This document shows, one piece after another, positions 15,976-24,056 of a stretch of 64,000 nt of DNA. Each line of letters starts with the position of its first letter. Positions within the stretch are counted from its first letter, which is position 1. Position numbers and translations under genes: made by a program. The stretch lies in NCBI GenBank assembly GCA_052390115.1, contig JBQTHE010000098.1:1-64000 (forward strand). Direction: 5' to 3'. The notes beneath the pieces were generated by a model. That model made no database searches. It was not told where the DNA came from and saw only the letters and a program-made list of their open reading frames with translations. Source of the DNA: GCA-003244245 sp052390115. Lineage in GTDB: Bacteria; Actinomycetota; Actinomycetes; Mycobacteriales; Pseudonocardiaceae.

Positions 15976-17730
15976 ATGCACGCTTCGACCACGACGACAG
16001 CCAGGCGATCCAGCCGCAGCCGCGGCCCGTGGCCGGCGATCGGGCTCAGCGTGCTCGCTTTCGCGGCCGTCCTCACCGCAGCCGTCTACCTCCCTGGCTG
16101 GCTGGCCCGCGGCCCGCAGACCCCGCCGGCCCAGCCGGGGGCGGCCAGCCTGGAACAGGTCCAGCTCGCACAGGCCCGATCGCAGGCGGCCCTGGTCGCC
16201 GCCGAAGACGCCCGGCTGCGCGCCCAGCTCAGTGCCATCCCCGTTATCGGCCCGGCATACCTCGACCGCGAACACGGCGCACCCACCCTCGTCCTCACCG
16301 CCCGCCGCACCCCCTACACCCTGACATCCCTGCTGCTGGAAGGAGCCGCCCAACGCATCGACGCCACCACCTTCGCCTTGACCAACTCGGTCCTGGTCGG
16401 CCCGGGCGCCCGGCTGACCCTGGACGCTCCCGGCACCACGCTGCGGATGACCAGCACCCCCACCGGCTTCACCTCCCTGGTGGGCTGGAACGGCTCCATC
16501 GAGCTCACCGGCGCCCCGGGCCGTCCACTGACGCTGACCGGCTGGGACCCCGCCACCAGCAGGCCCGACCAGCAGGTCACCGACGGCCGCGCCTACCTCC
16601 GGGTCGCCGGCTCGGACCTGCAAACCGACTTCGCCGCGCTCTCCCACCTGGGCTTCTGGAGCGGCCGCACCGGCGGTCTGGCAGTCACCGGCAGCGAATC
16701 CGCGGCCAGCACCGGATCGATCACCAACACCGCCGTGCGCGCCAACCATTACGGGCTGTTCAGCTCCGACAGCGACGGACTCACCATCACCAACAGCGTC
16801 TTCGACGACGCCACCGCCGACGGGATCTTGCTGCACAAAGGCTCGGCCGGTACCACTATCCGCACCAGCGCCGCCCGCGGCAACGCCGGCAGCGGCATCG
16901 TCACCGACCGCGGCGCCTCGGCAGTGACCCTGCGCCAGGTGACCGCGGAAGGCAACGGGCGCGACGGAATCCGATTCGATGGGCGGCCGCTGGCCGACCA
17001 ACCCGGGCCCTCCGGTGCCTCCCTGGACGGCCAACGCGGCTTCCACGTCCAGGACTCCACCGCACGCTTCAACAGGGGCAACGGCGTGCTGGTCTGGGAT
17101 GCCGACGATACCGTCGTGGCAGGCATGTTGGTGGTCACCAACGCCGAAGGCATCGTCGTCCGTGGAGCGGTGAACCGCGCCCGGATCAGCGCCAACACCG
17201 TCACCTCCTCGGCCGGTACCGCGATCGCGGTCCGTGACGGTGCCACTGGCGTGACTGTCGATCACAACACCGTCGCCAGCGCCGACACCGGGGTCCAGGT
17301 TCAGGCCGCCAGCGCGCACGTGCATGACAACACCGTGATCGGCGCCCGGATCCACGGCATGTCCTTCCAGGGCGCCACCCAGGGATCAGCGGCACACGGC
17401 AATACTCTGGCTGGTAGCGGCCCCAGCGGCGTGGACCTGGCCCGGCTCGACACCGGCGTCGCGGTCAGCGTCTCGAACAACTCCGTCGATCAATGGCAGG
17501 TCACCATGAGCATGAGCGACCGCCTGCGCCGGCTGTTCCTGGACCGCCCGCTGCTCGCCATGTGGACGTTGTTGCTGGTGGCGCCCATCGTCGCGTCGCT
17601 GCTCAGCCGACGCCATCGGCGCCATCGGCGGCTTGCCCAGCCCTATCCCGACCATCCAGCCTCGCCCCATGCCACCAACGAATCAACACCGACCGTGGCG
17701 CGCTTCGACACCCCCGTGTCCCCGCGGTGA
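15976..17730 (+). CDS. Membrane-anchored right-handed parallel beta-helix protein
   Basis: A 584-residue protein. A basic N-terminus is followed by a hydrophobic segment (about residues 22-44, GLSVLAFAAVLTAAVYLPGW), then a short helical linker. A long run of beta-helix rungs of the NosD/pectate-lyase type comes next, with many NxV/I turns (ANHYGLFSSDSDGLTITNSV, DDATADGILLH, RFNRGNGVLVWD). A second membrane helix near the C-terminus (PLLAMWTLLLVAPIVASLL) precedes a basic cytoplasmic tail. The rungs probably bind or process an extracellular polysaccharide. It is divergent from the Wadjet operon. Confidence 0.85.
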   Translation: MHASTTTTARRSSRSRGPWPAIGLSVLAFAAVLTAAVYLPGWLARGPQTPPAQPGAASLEQVQLAQARSQAALVAAEDARLRAQLSAIPVIGPAYLDREHGAPTLVLTARRTPYTLTSLLLEGAAQRIDATTFALTNSVLVGPGARLTLDAPGTTLRMTSTPTGFTSLVGWNGSIELTGAPGRPLTLTGWDPATSRPDQQVTDGRAYLRVAGSDLQTDFAALSHLGFWSGRTGGLAVTGSESAASTGSITNTAVRANHYGLFSSDSDGLTITNSVFDDATADGILLHKGSAGTTIRTSAARGNAGSGIVTDRGASAVTLRQVTAEGNGRDGIRFDGRPLADQPGPSGASLDGQRGFHVQDSTARFNRGNGVLVWDADDTVVAGMLVVTNAEGIVVRGAVNRARISANTVTSSAGTAIAVRDGATGVTVDHNTVASADTGVQVQAASAHVHDNTVIGARIHGMSFQGATQGSAAHGNTLAGSGPSGVDLARLDTGVAVSVSNNSVDQWQVTMSMSDRLRRLFLDRPLLAMWTLLLVAPIVASLLSRRHRRHRRLAQPYPDHPASPHATNESTPTVARFDTPVSPR

Positions 17731-17768
17731 ACACCGACTTGGTGCCCGCTGCCCCGCCGGGCCGACAC

Positions 17769-17850
17769 GCTGACGGTAGTCCTCAGTGATTGCTAACGGT
17801 AGCGTTTGACCGATGCTATCGGTAGCGTTGGATTGCCGCTAGCGGTAGCG
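17769..17850 (+). promoter_or_regulatory. Four palindromic operators at exact 23-bp spacing
   Basis: Copies of GCTANCGGTAGCG start at 17769 (degenerate, GCTGACGGTAGTC), 17792, 17815 and 17838. Each is itself a small palindrome, GCTA-4 nt-TAGC. The last ends nine bases before the GTG of the DUF4143 ATPase gene at 17859. The constant 23-bp step places all copies on nearly the same DNA face, as for cooperative binding of a regulator; autoregulation by the ATPase itself is one option. Confidence 0.8.
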
Positions 17851-17858
17851 TAGAGACT

Positions 17859-19133
17859 GTGGACGGCTACGCTGGACGGATCGTCGACGACGAGCTCAAC
17901 GATCTTCTCGCCGGTCTGCCCGCGATCAGTTTGGAGGGCCCCAAGGGGGTCGGCAAGACCGCGACGGCCCAGCGGCGGGCCGCCACCACTCTGGCACTCG
18001 ACGACGTCAACCAGGTGGAGCTGCTGGTTGCCGACCCGGCTCGGCTGGACACCTCCCAGACCCCGGTGTTAATCGACGAGTGGCAGCGGCACCCTCCGGT
18101 GTGGGACCTGGTGCGACGCAGCGTCGACCGTGACCCGCGCCCCGGGCGGTTCTTGCTGACTGGCAGCGCCACTCCGCGCAACGCACCGATCCACTCCGGC
18201 GCAGGCCGGATCGTCCAGCTACGGATGCGCCCGATGTCCCTGGCCGAGCGCGCCGTCGAGCGACCCACTGTGAGCTTGCGTTCCCTGTTGACTGGCACCG
18301 TTGCCGACATCGGCGGTGACACGGCGGTCACCCTGGGCGATTACGCCGACGAGATCGTCCGGTCCGGTTTCCCCGGGATTCGGCGGCTACCCGCTCGTGC
18401 ATCTCGGGCTCAGCTGGACGGCTACCTCACCCGCATCGTCGAGCGGGAGTTCCCGGAGTTGGGTCACCCCGTCCGGCGACCGGCGACTCTGCGCGCCTGG
18501 CTTCGTGCCTACGCCGCGGCCACCTCCACCACCACCGCCTACAACGCAATACTGGACGCCGCTACCCCGGGCGAGACCGACAAGCCCGCGAAGACCACCA
18601 CGATCGGGTATCGCGACGTCCTGACGCAGCTCTGGCTACTCGAACCGGTGCCGGGATGGTTGCCGAACCGCAGCGTCTTCGCGCGGCTCGCCCAGGCACC
18701 CAAACACCACCTGGCCGACCCGGCCCTGGCGGCCCGGCTACTGGGCACCAACGGCGGTGCCCTGCTGGCAGGTCGCGATCCGGCCCGGGCTTCGGCATTC
18801 GAGGGGCCGTTGCTCGGTGCGCTGTTCGAGTCGCTCATCACGCTCAGCGTCCGGGTGTACGCCCAGGCGGCCGAAGCCTCCGTGCACCACCTGCGCACCC
18901 GCAACGGCGACCACGAGATCGATCTCATCGTGGAGCGCGACGACGGTCGGGTGCTGGCAATGGAGGTCAAGCTCAGCCCATCGGTGGACGAGGCCGACGT
19001 CAAACACCTGCGCTGGTTGCGCGAGCGGCTCGGAGATGACGTGCTGGATTCCGTCGTGATCACTACGGGACGGCACGCCTACCGCCGAGCTGACGGGATC
19101 GCGGTGGTTCCGGCCGCGCTGCTCGGTGCGTGA
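17859..19133 (+). CDS. AAA+ ATPase with DUF4143 domain
   Basis: A 424-residue stand-alone ATPase. Walker A is GPKGVGKT at residues 27-34, Walker B-like VLIDEWQ, sensor FLLTGSATP. The C-terminal DUF4143 domain has a PD-(D/E)xK-like core: HHLRTRNGDHEIDLIVE followed by VLAMEVKLS. Members are common in bacterial chromosomes, often near toxin genes, and are suspected of conflict or regulatory roles. The GTG start fits the operator array placed immediately upstream; no good Shine-Dalgarno site is visible, so a leaderless transcript is possible. Confidence 0.9.
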   Translation: MDGYAGRIVDDELNDLLAGLPAISLEGPKGVGKTATAQRRAATTLALDDVNQVELLVADPARLDTSQTPVLIDEWQRHPPVWDLVRRSVDRDPRPGRFLLTGSATPRNAPIHSGAGRIVQLRMRPMSLAERAVERPTVSLRSLLTGTVADIGGDTAVTLGDYADEIVRSGFPGIRRLPARASRAQLDGYLTRIVEREFPELGHPVRRPATLRAWLRAYAAATSTTTAYNAILDAATPGETDKPAKTTTIGYRDVLTQLWLLEPVPGWLPNRSVFARLAQAPKHHLADPALAARLLGTNGGALLAGRDPARASAFEGPLLGALFESLITLSVRVYAQAAEASVHHLRTRNGDHEIDLIVERDDGRVLAMEVKLSPSVDEADVKHLRWLRERLGDDVLDSVVITTGRHAYRRADGIAVVPAALLGA

Positions 19134-19215
19134 AGCGTGCCGCACACGTACAGGCGAGCATCAGGAGTCGACACACCGAGCACCAGAGCACGACACGCCG
19201 GGGGTGGGGGTGGGG

Positions 19216-20223
19216 TTACGGTGGGGGGTCAGGGATGCTGAGATCGTCGTAGGCGTACCAGTCGCTGGCGTCGAGAACGTCTGCGGGTCGCAACGGCGCT
19301 CCCAGGAGCGTCACCATGGTGTCGTCGAGCCGGTGGCCGAGCGGGGCGTCGGCATCAGCCGCAGTGGGTCGGTACTCCCGGCCGTTTTGGACCATCCACG
19401 CTTCCCAGATCCGGTCTGCGTTGCAGTGATTGAGGTAGAAGACCGGGTCGTTCGGCGACGTCCCGGGGGCCATGTCCCCACCCACCCAGACGTGCACCCG
19501 GTTGTGCATCTGTGAGTTTTCCAGGACGGGATCTTCGGGCGTGGGGGGGCGCTGCAACCAACCCTCGACCTTGTTGCGGAAACTCTCGCTGGCCGAGCCC
19601 CACGGTGGTCCGTCATAGCTCTTGTCCTCAAGCGTCCACCTGAGGTCGCCGATGGTGGGCAACTTCGGGGTGTCAACGCCGGCATCGCGCGCCAAGCGGC
19701 GCCCTTCGATCGACATAAGACGATCACCGTTATCTTCGATACGGAGGCGCATGTCCCCCAGCGGCCCGCTGATCACGTCACCGCGGGACTCACCCAGGTA
19801 CTGCTCGCTCCACAGATCACCTTCGCGCTGCTCGGTCTCGGACAGCTCGCCGTGCGCGGCCCAATCCCAGTACGGCAAGGCGGTATCGGAGTCGGTGACA
19901 CGTTGGAGCTGCTCTTCCAGGCGGATGAGGAACATCCGGTGCCATGGCAGGAAGATCGGCCCTCCGTGAGCGAGGTTGCGCAACGCCTGCAGCGGCGGGG
20001 TGACGATCTGCATCGCGACGTAGTGCCAGATGACGAACAGGTCCCACACCGACAGTTCTTGGTTCAGGCCGGACATGCGCAACAGGGGCACGGCCGGCCT
20101 CAGCTGCTGGTAGAGATCTCCGGCCGTGATACCCGTGTCCGCCCGGTTCAGCTCCACCACGGCCGCCAGGTACCGGTCCCGGGCGTCGTCTGATGTCAGG
20201 ATGTTGCGTCTCGTCACCGTCAT
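19216..20223 (-). CDS. Tyrosinase (type 3 copper monooxygenase), no signal peptide
   Basis: A 335-residue tyrosinase. The CuA site is visible as LFVIWHYVAM and HGGPIFLPWHRMFLIRLEEQ, and the CuB site as HNRVHVWVGGDM followed by NDPVFYLNHCNADRIWEAWM. It should hydroxylate phenols and oxidise diphenols to quinones. The start ATG at 20223 overlaps the stop of the copper-chaperone gene; a longer open frame to 20721 is only read-through. No secretion signal is present, so the enzyme is either cytoplasmic or carried out by its partner, as in Streptomyces MelC1/MelC2. Confidence 0.93.
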   Translation of the reverse strand: MTVTRRNILTSDDARDRYLAAVVELNRADTGITAGDLYQQLRPAVPLLRMSGLNQELSVWDLFVIWHYVAMQIVTPPLQALRNLAHGGPIFLPWHRMFLIRLEEQLQRVTDSDTALPYWDWAAHGELSETEQREGDLWSEQYLGESRGDVISGPLGDMRLRIEDNGDRLMSIEGRRLARDAGVDTPKLPTIGDLRWTLEDKSYDGPPWGSASESFRNKVEGWLQRPPTPEDPVLENSQMHNRVHVWVGGDMAPGTSPNDPVFYLNHCNADRIWEAWMVQNGREYRPTAADADAPLGHRLDDTMVTLLGAPLRPADVLDASDWYAYDDLSIPDPPP

Positions 20224-20609
20224 GGCCGAGCCTCCTCGATCAGCGCGCCGAGCTCGTCGGCCACCTGCGGCTTGGACCCGAAGTGGTCGACCACCAGCCG
20301 CAGCATGTCCATGGCCGAGGGCACCGCGTACTGCGGCAGGCCGTGGTAGTGGACCCGCCCGTCGTCGAGGACCTCCAACATCCCCTTGAGCGGCTCGCCG
20401 TCGATCGTCACCAGGTAGGTGGTCTCGATTCTGATCTCCCGGCCCCGGTGGGTGACGGTCCGCACCGTCCTCGTCACGCCGGGCTCCTGGTGACCCCCGT
20501 GCCCGTGGTCGTCGTGGCCGCCGCTCGTCTCCGGCAGCCCGTAGCCGCCCGCACGCGCGGCCTCCAGCAGCGTGACCGCGTCTCGTTGTTCCGGCCCAGC
20601 CTGCGCCAT
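20220..20609 (-). CDS. Tyrosinase copper chaperone, MelC1-like
   Basis: A 129-residue protein with AGGAGAGG just upstream of ATG 20609. The N-terminal half has a histidine cluster, GGHDDHGHGGHQ, suited to copper. The C-terminal half (YLVTIDGEPLKGMLEVLDDG, then YHGLPQYAVPSAMDMLRLVV) matches the apotyrosinase-binding core of MelC1. MelC1 proteins usually carry a twin-arginine or other signal peptide; this one does not. It overlaps the tyrosinase start by four bases, consistent with co-folding and copper loading. Confidence 0.8.
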   Translation of the reverse strand: MAQAGPEQRDAVTLLEAARAGGYGLPETSGGHDDHGHGGHQEPGVTRTVRTVTHRGREIRIETTYLVTIDGEPLKGMLEVLDDGRVHYHGLPQYAVPSAMDMLRLVVDHFGSKPQVADELGALIEEARP

Positions 20610-20714
20610 CGCACACCTCTCCTGCCTTGTGCTCACGTGCGGTGCTCACAGCCTTGTGCTCACACAGATAAGAGCCCGTAGCGTGGCGTGCTGATACATC
20701 GATGCGGCTCACGT

Positions 20715-20781
20715 CCCGCATTCAGCGGGCTGAGCGGGGTCACGGCGGGTCGAATAACCCCGCTCAGCCCGCTGAATGCGG
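20715..20781. repeat. Intergenic copy of the jetC palindrome (25-bp perfect arms)
   Basis: The arms at 20716-20740 and 20757-20781 are exact inverted repeats with a 16-nt centre. The core is identical to that at 12405-12472 except for a C/G swap on each arm that keeps pairing, and the shared motif CGAATAACCCC lies at the right arm in both. It lies between the divergent tyrosinase and M23 genes. Confidence 0.9.
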
Positions 20782-20805
20782 AGGCGACGACCTGAAGGAA
20801 GAATC

Positions 20806-21642
20806 ATGAACGTGCTGATCGCGCGGGTGCGGGTAGCGCTCCCGGTGCTCGGGGTGTTGCTGGTTCTGGTGGGGTTGTTCGCGGATGTCGGCTTGCTGGA
20901 GCTGGTCGGCTTCGTGGTGCTGGTTGTCGGGATGGCTTGCTACTTCGTGCTCGGCCGGGTGCGGGCGGCGCCCCTGCGGGTGCGGCTGCCGGTCATTGGA
21001 CGATGGGTGGCGCTGAACAGCCCAGCAAACCGGGTACCCAGCCACGGACTGCACGCCTACGGCCAGACCTACGCCCTGGACCTGGTGCACGAGCCCCCGG
21101 ACCGGCTCCGGCCGTCCTTCGGCTCAGGACCCGGTTTCCGGCCGCCTTCGGAATTCCCCGCGTTCGGCCAGCCCGTGCTTGCCCCCGCAGACGGAGTGGT
21201 GGTTCGGGTACGCGACCGAGCCCGCGACCACCGCAGCCGCAACTCCTGGGCGGGAATCGGCTACCTACTCATCGAGGGGACGGTGCGCGAAGTGCTCGGT
21301 CCCGACCGGATCTTCGGCAACCACATCGTGCTCGACCTCGGCAATGGGGTGTATGCGGCGCTCGCGCACCTGCGGCACGATTCCGCCCGGGTCAAGCGCG
21401 GTGACTCGGTGCGGGCCGGCCAGCACATCGCCGACTGCGGCAACTCCGGCAACTCCACCGAGCCGCATCTGCACGTTCAGCTGATGGATCACCCCTGGGT
21501 GGCCGTCGCTGCCGGGTTGCCGATCGAGTTCGAGAACTTCGATGTCGACGGGCAGCGCCGGTCCGGGGTACCCCGCAACGGAGAGCCGTTCGTGGTGACG
21601 TCGCCCGGTGGTGGAGGGCCATTGTCGCCGGAGGCGGGCTGA
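20806..21642 (+). CDS. M23 (LytM-like) metallopeptidase, membrane-anchored
   Basis: A 278-residue protein starting MNVLIARVRVALPVLGVLLV after GAAGGAAG. Two adjacent membrane helices fill residues about 8-50. The M23 domain follows, with the zinc-ligand region (HGLHAYGQTYALDLVHE), GNHIVLDLGNGVYAALAHL, and the catalytic HLHVQL near the end. Family members cleave peptidoglycan peptide cross-links or act as degenerate regulators; the histidine and aspartate ligands appear present. The catalytic domain is expected outside the membrane. Confidence 0.85.
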   Translation: MNVLIARVRVALPVLGVLLVLVGLFADVGLLELVGFVVLVVGMACYFVLGRVRAAPLRVRLPVIGRWVALNSPANRVPSHGLHAYGQTYALDLVHEPPDRLRPSFGSGPGFRPPSEFPAFGQPVLAPADGVVVRVRDRARDHRSRNSWAGIGYLLIEGTVREVLGPDRIFGNHIVLDLGNGVYAALAHLRHDSARVKRGDSVRAGQHIADCGNSGNSTEPHLHVQLMDHPWVAVAAGLPIEFENFDVDGQRRSGVPRNGEPFVVTSPGGGGPLSPEAG

Positions 21643-21837
21643 CGAACTACCGCCCCGCCTGCTCGCTACGCCAGGCGGGGGTTAGCATGCCGCCGCGAGC
21701 AGCACCGGGGAGTGGCCCTCAGGCCAGGCACTGAAGGGGAATTCGATCACCATTCTCAGCAGTGGAAGCGGGGAAGCCACCGGCACCCAAGAACCGTTCG
21801 GCAGGGTCGCGATCTCTGAGATCGCCGTTACAGCGCG

Positions 21838-22662
21838 ATGAGACCTCATCCACACGGCGTCCTGCTGCGGGTGCTCGTGTCGTGCCTGGTTGCGCTGGCT
21901 GCGTGCGGGACAGTCGGACCGACGACCACTCCCGCCGCCTCGCCGTCGGTCCTGTCGCCGGTCACGACACCAGAGACCACCAGTCCCGGCTCGGCACCGC
22001 TCACCACGCCGGCACGGATAACCGTGGTGCTCGACCCAGGACACAACGGCGCCAACGCGTCGCACCCGGCGGAGATCAACCGCCCGGTCCCCAACGGCCG
22101 GGGTGGCACCAAGCCGTGCAACACCACCGGCACCTCCACCAATCGCGGCTACGCCGAGCACGCCTTCAACTGGGACGTCGCACTCCGGGTCCGCGATGCG
22201 CTGACCGCGCGCGGGGTGCGGGTGGTGTTGACCCGACCCGACGACGCAGGGGTCGGCCCGTGCGTGAACGACCGCGCCGCGATCGCGAACCGGGCGGGCG
22301 CCGACGCGGTGGTCTCCATCCACGCCGATGGGGCGGCGTCGTCCGGGCGCGGTTTCCACGTCGCCTACTCCGATCCGCCATTGAACGACAGCCAGGGCCC
22401 TCCGTCAGTGGCGCTGGCCGAATCGCTGGCCGGGGCGTTGCGCGGGGCCGGCTTCTCCGCCGCTGGTTACATCGGTTCCGATGGGCTGGACTCCCGGTCG
22501 GACCTCGCCGGGCTGAACCTCGCCGAGATCCCGGCAGCGCTGGTCGAGTGCGCCAACATGCGAAATCCGGAGGAGGCCGCGCTGGTATCCAGTCCGACCG
22601 GCCGGGCCCGCTACGCGGCTGCCATCGCCGACGGCATCATGGCCTGGCTCACCTCGCGGTAA
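21838..22662 (+). CDS. N-acetylmuramoyl-L-alanine amidase (Amidase_3), lipoprotein
   Basis: A 274-residue protein. The N-terminal signal ends in a lipobox (LVALAACG), followed by a Thr/Pro/Ser-rich linker. The Amidase_3 domain shows VVLDPGHNGANA (zinc ligand His), the second ligand region RGYAEHAFNWDVALRVRDAL, VVSIHADGA (third ligand) and LVECANMRNPEEA (catalytic Glu). It cleaves the amide bond between N-acetylmuramic acid and L-alanine of peptidoglycan. The arrangement resembles the mycobacterial amidase Rv3717, but with a lipid anchor. Confidence 0.92.
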   Translation: MRPHPHGVLLRVLVSCLVALAACGTVGPTTTPAASPSVLSPVTTPETTSPGSAPLTTPARITVVLDPGHNGANASHPAEINRPVPNGRGGTKPCNTTGTSTNRGYAEHAFNWDVALRVRDALTARGVRVVLTRPDDAGVGPCVNDRAAIANRAGADAVVSIHADGAASSGRGFHVAYSDPPLNDSQGPPSVALAESLAGALRGAGFSAAGYIGSDGLDSRSDLAGLNLAEIPAALVECANMRNPEEAALVSSPTGRARYAAAIADGIMAWLTSR

Positions 22663-22849
22663 GGCGGATCACCCGCCGACCCCTGCTCGCTCTGGCTGCG
22701 CCGAATGCCGCGGCTGCTCGCCAAGCTGCAGATGGAGCGACGCACTCAGGTCGCGGTGTTCGGCGCGACTATGCGCGACCAGGGCGCGCTCCCGCAGCAC
22801 CCGGATAGTTCAGCTCGACTTCGATCCGCGTGGTGCACCTCCCGAGTGG

Positions 22850-23461
22850 TCACCGGCTCGTCGGCGGACGCCCATGCTGCGGGTCGTGCGGCAGTAGCTC
22901 CAACCGGATCCGGTCGGGCCTGAGCGGGATCACCCGGACGTCGGCCACACCGAGGTCGTAGGCGATCGTCGAGGTGTGTGCGGAAAAGTCGTCGGGCGAC
23001 TGGCCCGGCAGGATATGAATGTCCAGCCCCACGGGGGGACCGGCGGTCACCGCGACCACCTCCGGAACGTGCAGGATCCGCCCGCCGCCGATGCTGAATT
23101 CGACATAGGTCAACCCGAGCCCGGTGAAGATGTCCTGCACACGCTGGGCGAGCCGCTGATCTCGAACGCGTTGCCGTCGCTGCAGGTCTTGACTGTGACG
23201 CCACTTCAGTGGGTGTCGTAACCGGGAAAGCCGGGGGGCGGCTGCTGCTGCAACGACCGTCCCGCTCCCGTATCCGTGCCGGTGCTTGATCATCACGTTC
23301 GGGCCGGGCCGCAGCAAACTCTCGTGACCGGTGTCCGACCACCGTACGAGGTAGACGACGCCATCCGGGTCGTCAGCGACTCCCCGGATCTCACCTTTCC
23401 GCACTGGCTGATCCAGCCCCTGCGACGTGATCATGATCTCGTCACCGATCTGGGTGGTCAT
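22850..23461 (-). CDS. DUF1918-domain protein fused to an FtsK-like N-terminal segment
   Basis: A 203-residue protein from ATG 23461. Residues 1-60 are DUF1918 (MTTQIGDEIMI, VYLVRWSDTGHES), a small SH3-like domain common in actinobacteria. After a basic linker, residues about 100-190 (HVPEVVAVTAGPPVGLDIHI, LGVADVRVIPLRPDRIRLEL) resemble the N-terminal alpha/beta segment of FtsK/SpoIIIE-like translocases of actinobacterial integrative elements. The motor domain is absent. The combination suggests a partner or relic of such a translocase. Confidence 0.65.
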   Translation of the reverse strand: MTTQIGDEIMITSQGLDQPVRKGEIRGVADDPDGVVYLVRWSDTGHESLLRPGPNVMIKHRHGYGSGTVVAAAAAPRLSRLRHPLKWRHSQDLQRRQRVRDQRLAQRVQDIFTGLGLTYVEFSIGGGRILHVPEVVAVTAGPPVGLDIHILPGQSPDDFSAHTSTIAYDLGVADVRVIPLRPDRIRLELLPHDPQHGRPPTSR

Positions 23462-23714
23462 CGGTGCCTCCTTCGGCGTTGTACCGGGATCCATCCGGTC
23501 GCTTGCTCTCCATCGTGCGCGATGCGGACCGGACCGACAGTGCACGACGTCACGTCTGCCAGGGACATAAGACCCGGCGGCTCCAGCCCTGGAGCGGTGG
23601 CGCCGAAACGCTGGTCCAGATGGAAGCAACGGCGAATCATCGGGCAAGAGGAGACACGCCCGAGACACGCAGTGAGCGGATCAGAAACCAGAGGTGAAGC
23701 GAGCGGGGCTGGCC

Positions 23715-23818
23715 GGATCTCGGGTGCTCTCAGCCTCCCGAGCTCAACAACAGTGCTGTCCGGCCGGCCTCCGACAGCACTGCTGTTGAGCTCGGGAACC
23801 GGAGGGTTGATCACAAAC
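23715..23818. repeat. 104-bp dispersed repeat, copy 1, with 23-bp-arm hairpin
   Basis: Runs from GGATCTCGGGTGCTC to GATCACAAAC and matches 53775-53878 at the same length with about ten substitutions and no gap. Its centre is a hairpin: CCGAGCTCAACAACAGTGC with its complement beyond a 12-nt loop, one mismatch in 23 bp. See the finding on this repeat. Confidence 0.85.
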
Positions 23819-23893
23819 CCGAAGACAAGCCGACCGGCTGGTCGGGTGCTCACCGAGCCGACGTGGTACGCGGGCGGATCCCGCCCGACTCGC

Positions 23894-23929
23894 GCCGCGG
23901 GGCCTGGCAGGGCAGCCAGGCCCCGCGGC
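23894..23929. terminator. GC-rich hairpin, 15-bp perfect stem
   Basis: The arms at 23894-23908 and 23915-23929 pair perfectly around a 6-nt loop. There is no U-tract. It may insulate the alcohol dehydrogenase gene from upstream transcription. Confidence 0.5.
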
Positions 23930-24056
23930 CTACTACCGTCGGCGAGGTGATGAGCAGCCCCCACCACGTCGCCGTCGTCCTGGCGCAAGCCGTCCCCGGA
24001 GTGGTGCACGCCGGGGTCGCCCATTCCACCTTGCAACGAGCCTGATCGGGCGCGTC

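Larger units (their letters stand above)
23462..24056. other. Gene-free 595-bp region with repeat and hairpin
   Basis: Open frames here are not convincing as genes: they lack ribosome sites and recognisable domains. The region holds the 104-bp dispersed repeat at 23715-23818 and a strong hairpin at 23894-23929. A short frame near 23947-24044 (MSSPHHVAVVLAQAVPGVVH) may be a fragment. Confidence 0.6.

Noticed and set aside
15778..17355. 525-codon minus-strand open frame opposite the beta-helix gene
   Set aside because: Low-complexity G/A/V composition and no motif; the plus strand has a clear signal segment and beta-helix rungs.
17769..17850. CRISPR array
   Set aside because: Repeats are 13 bp with 10-bp spacers and only four units; they fit phased operators in a promoter, and no cas genes are present.
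20224..20721. 166-codon N-terminal extension of the tyrosinase frame
   Set aside because: It overlaps the chaperone gene in another frame and has no domain; the ATGA overlap fixes the start at 20223.
23458..24036. 192-codon minus-strand frame through the 104-bp repeat
   Set aside because: It shares a peptide with a frame at 53710-53973 only because both cross the repeat; no ribosome site and no domain elsewhere in the frame.
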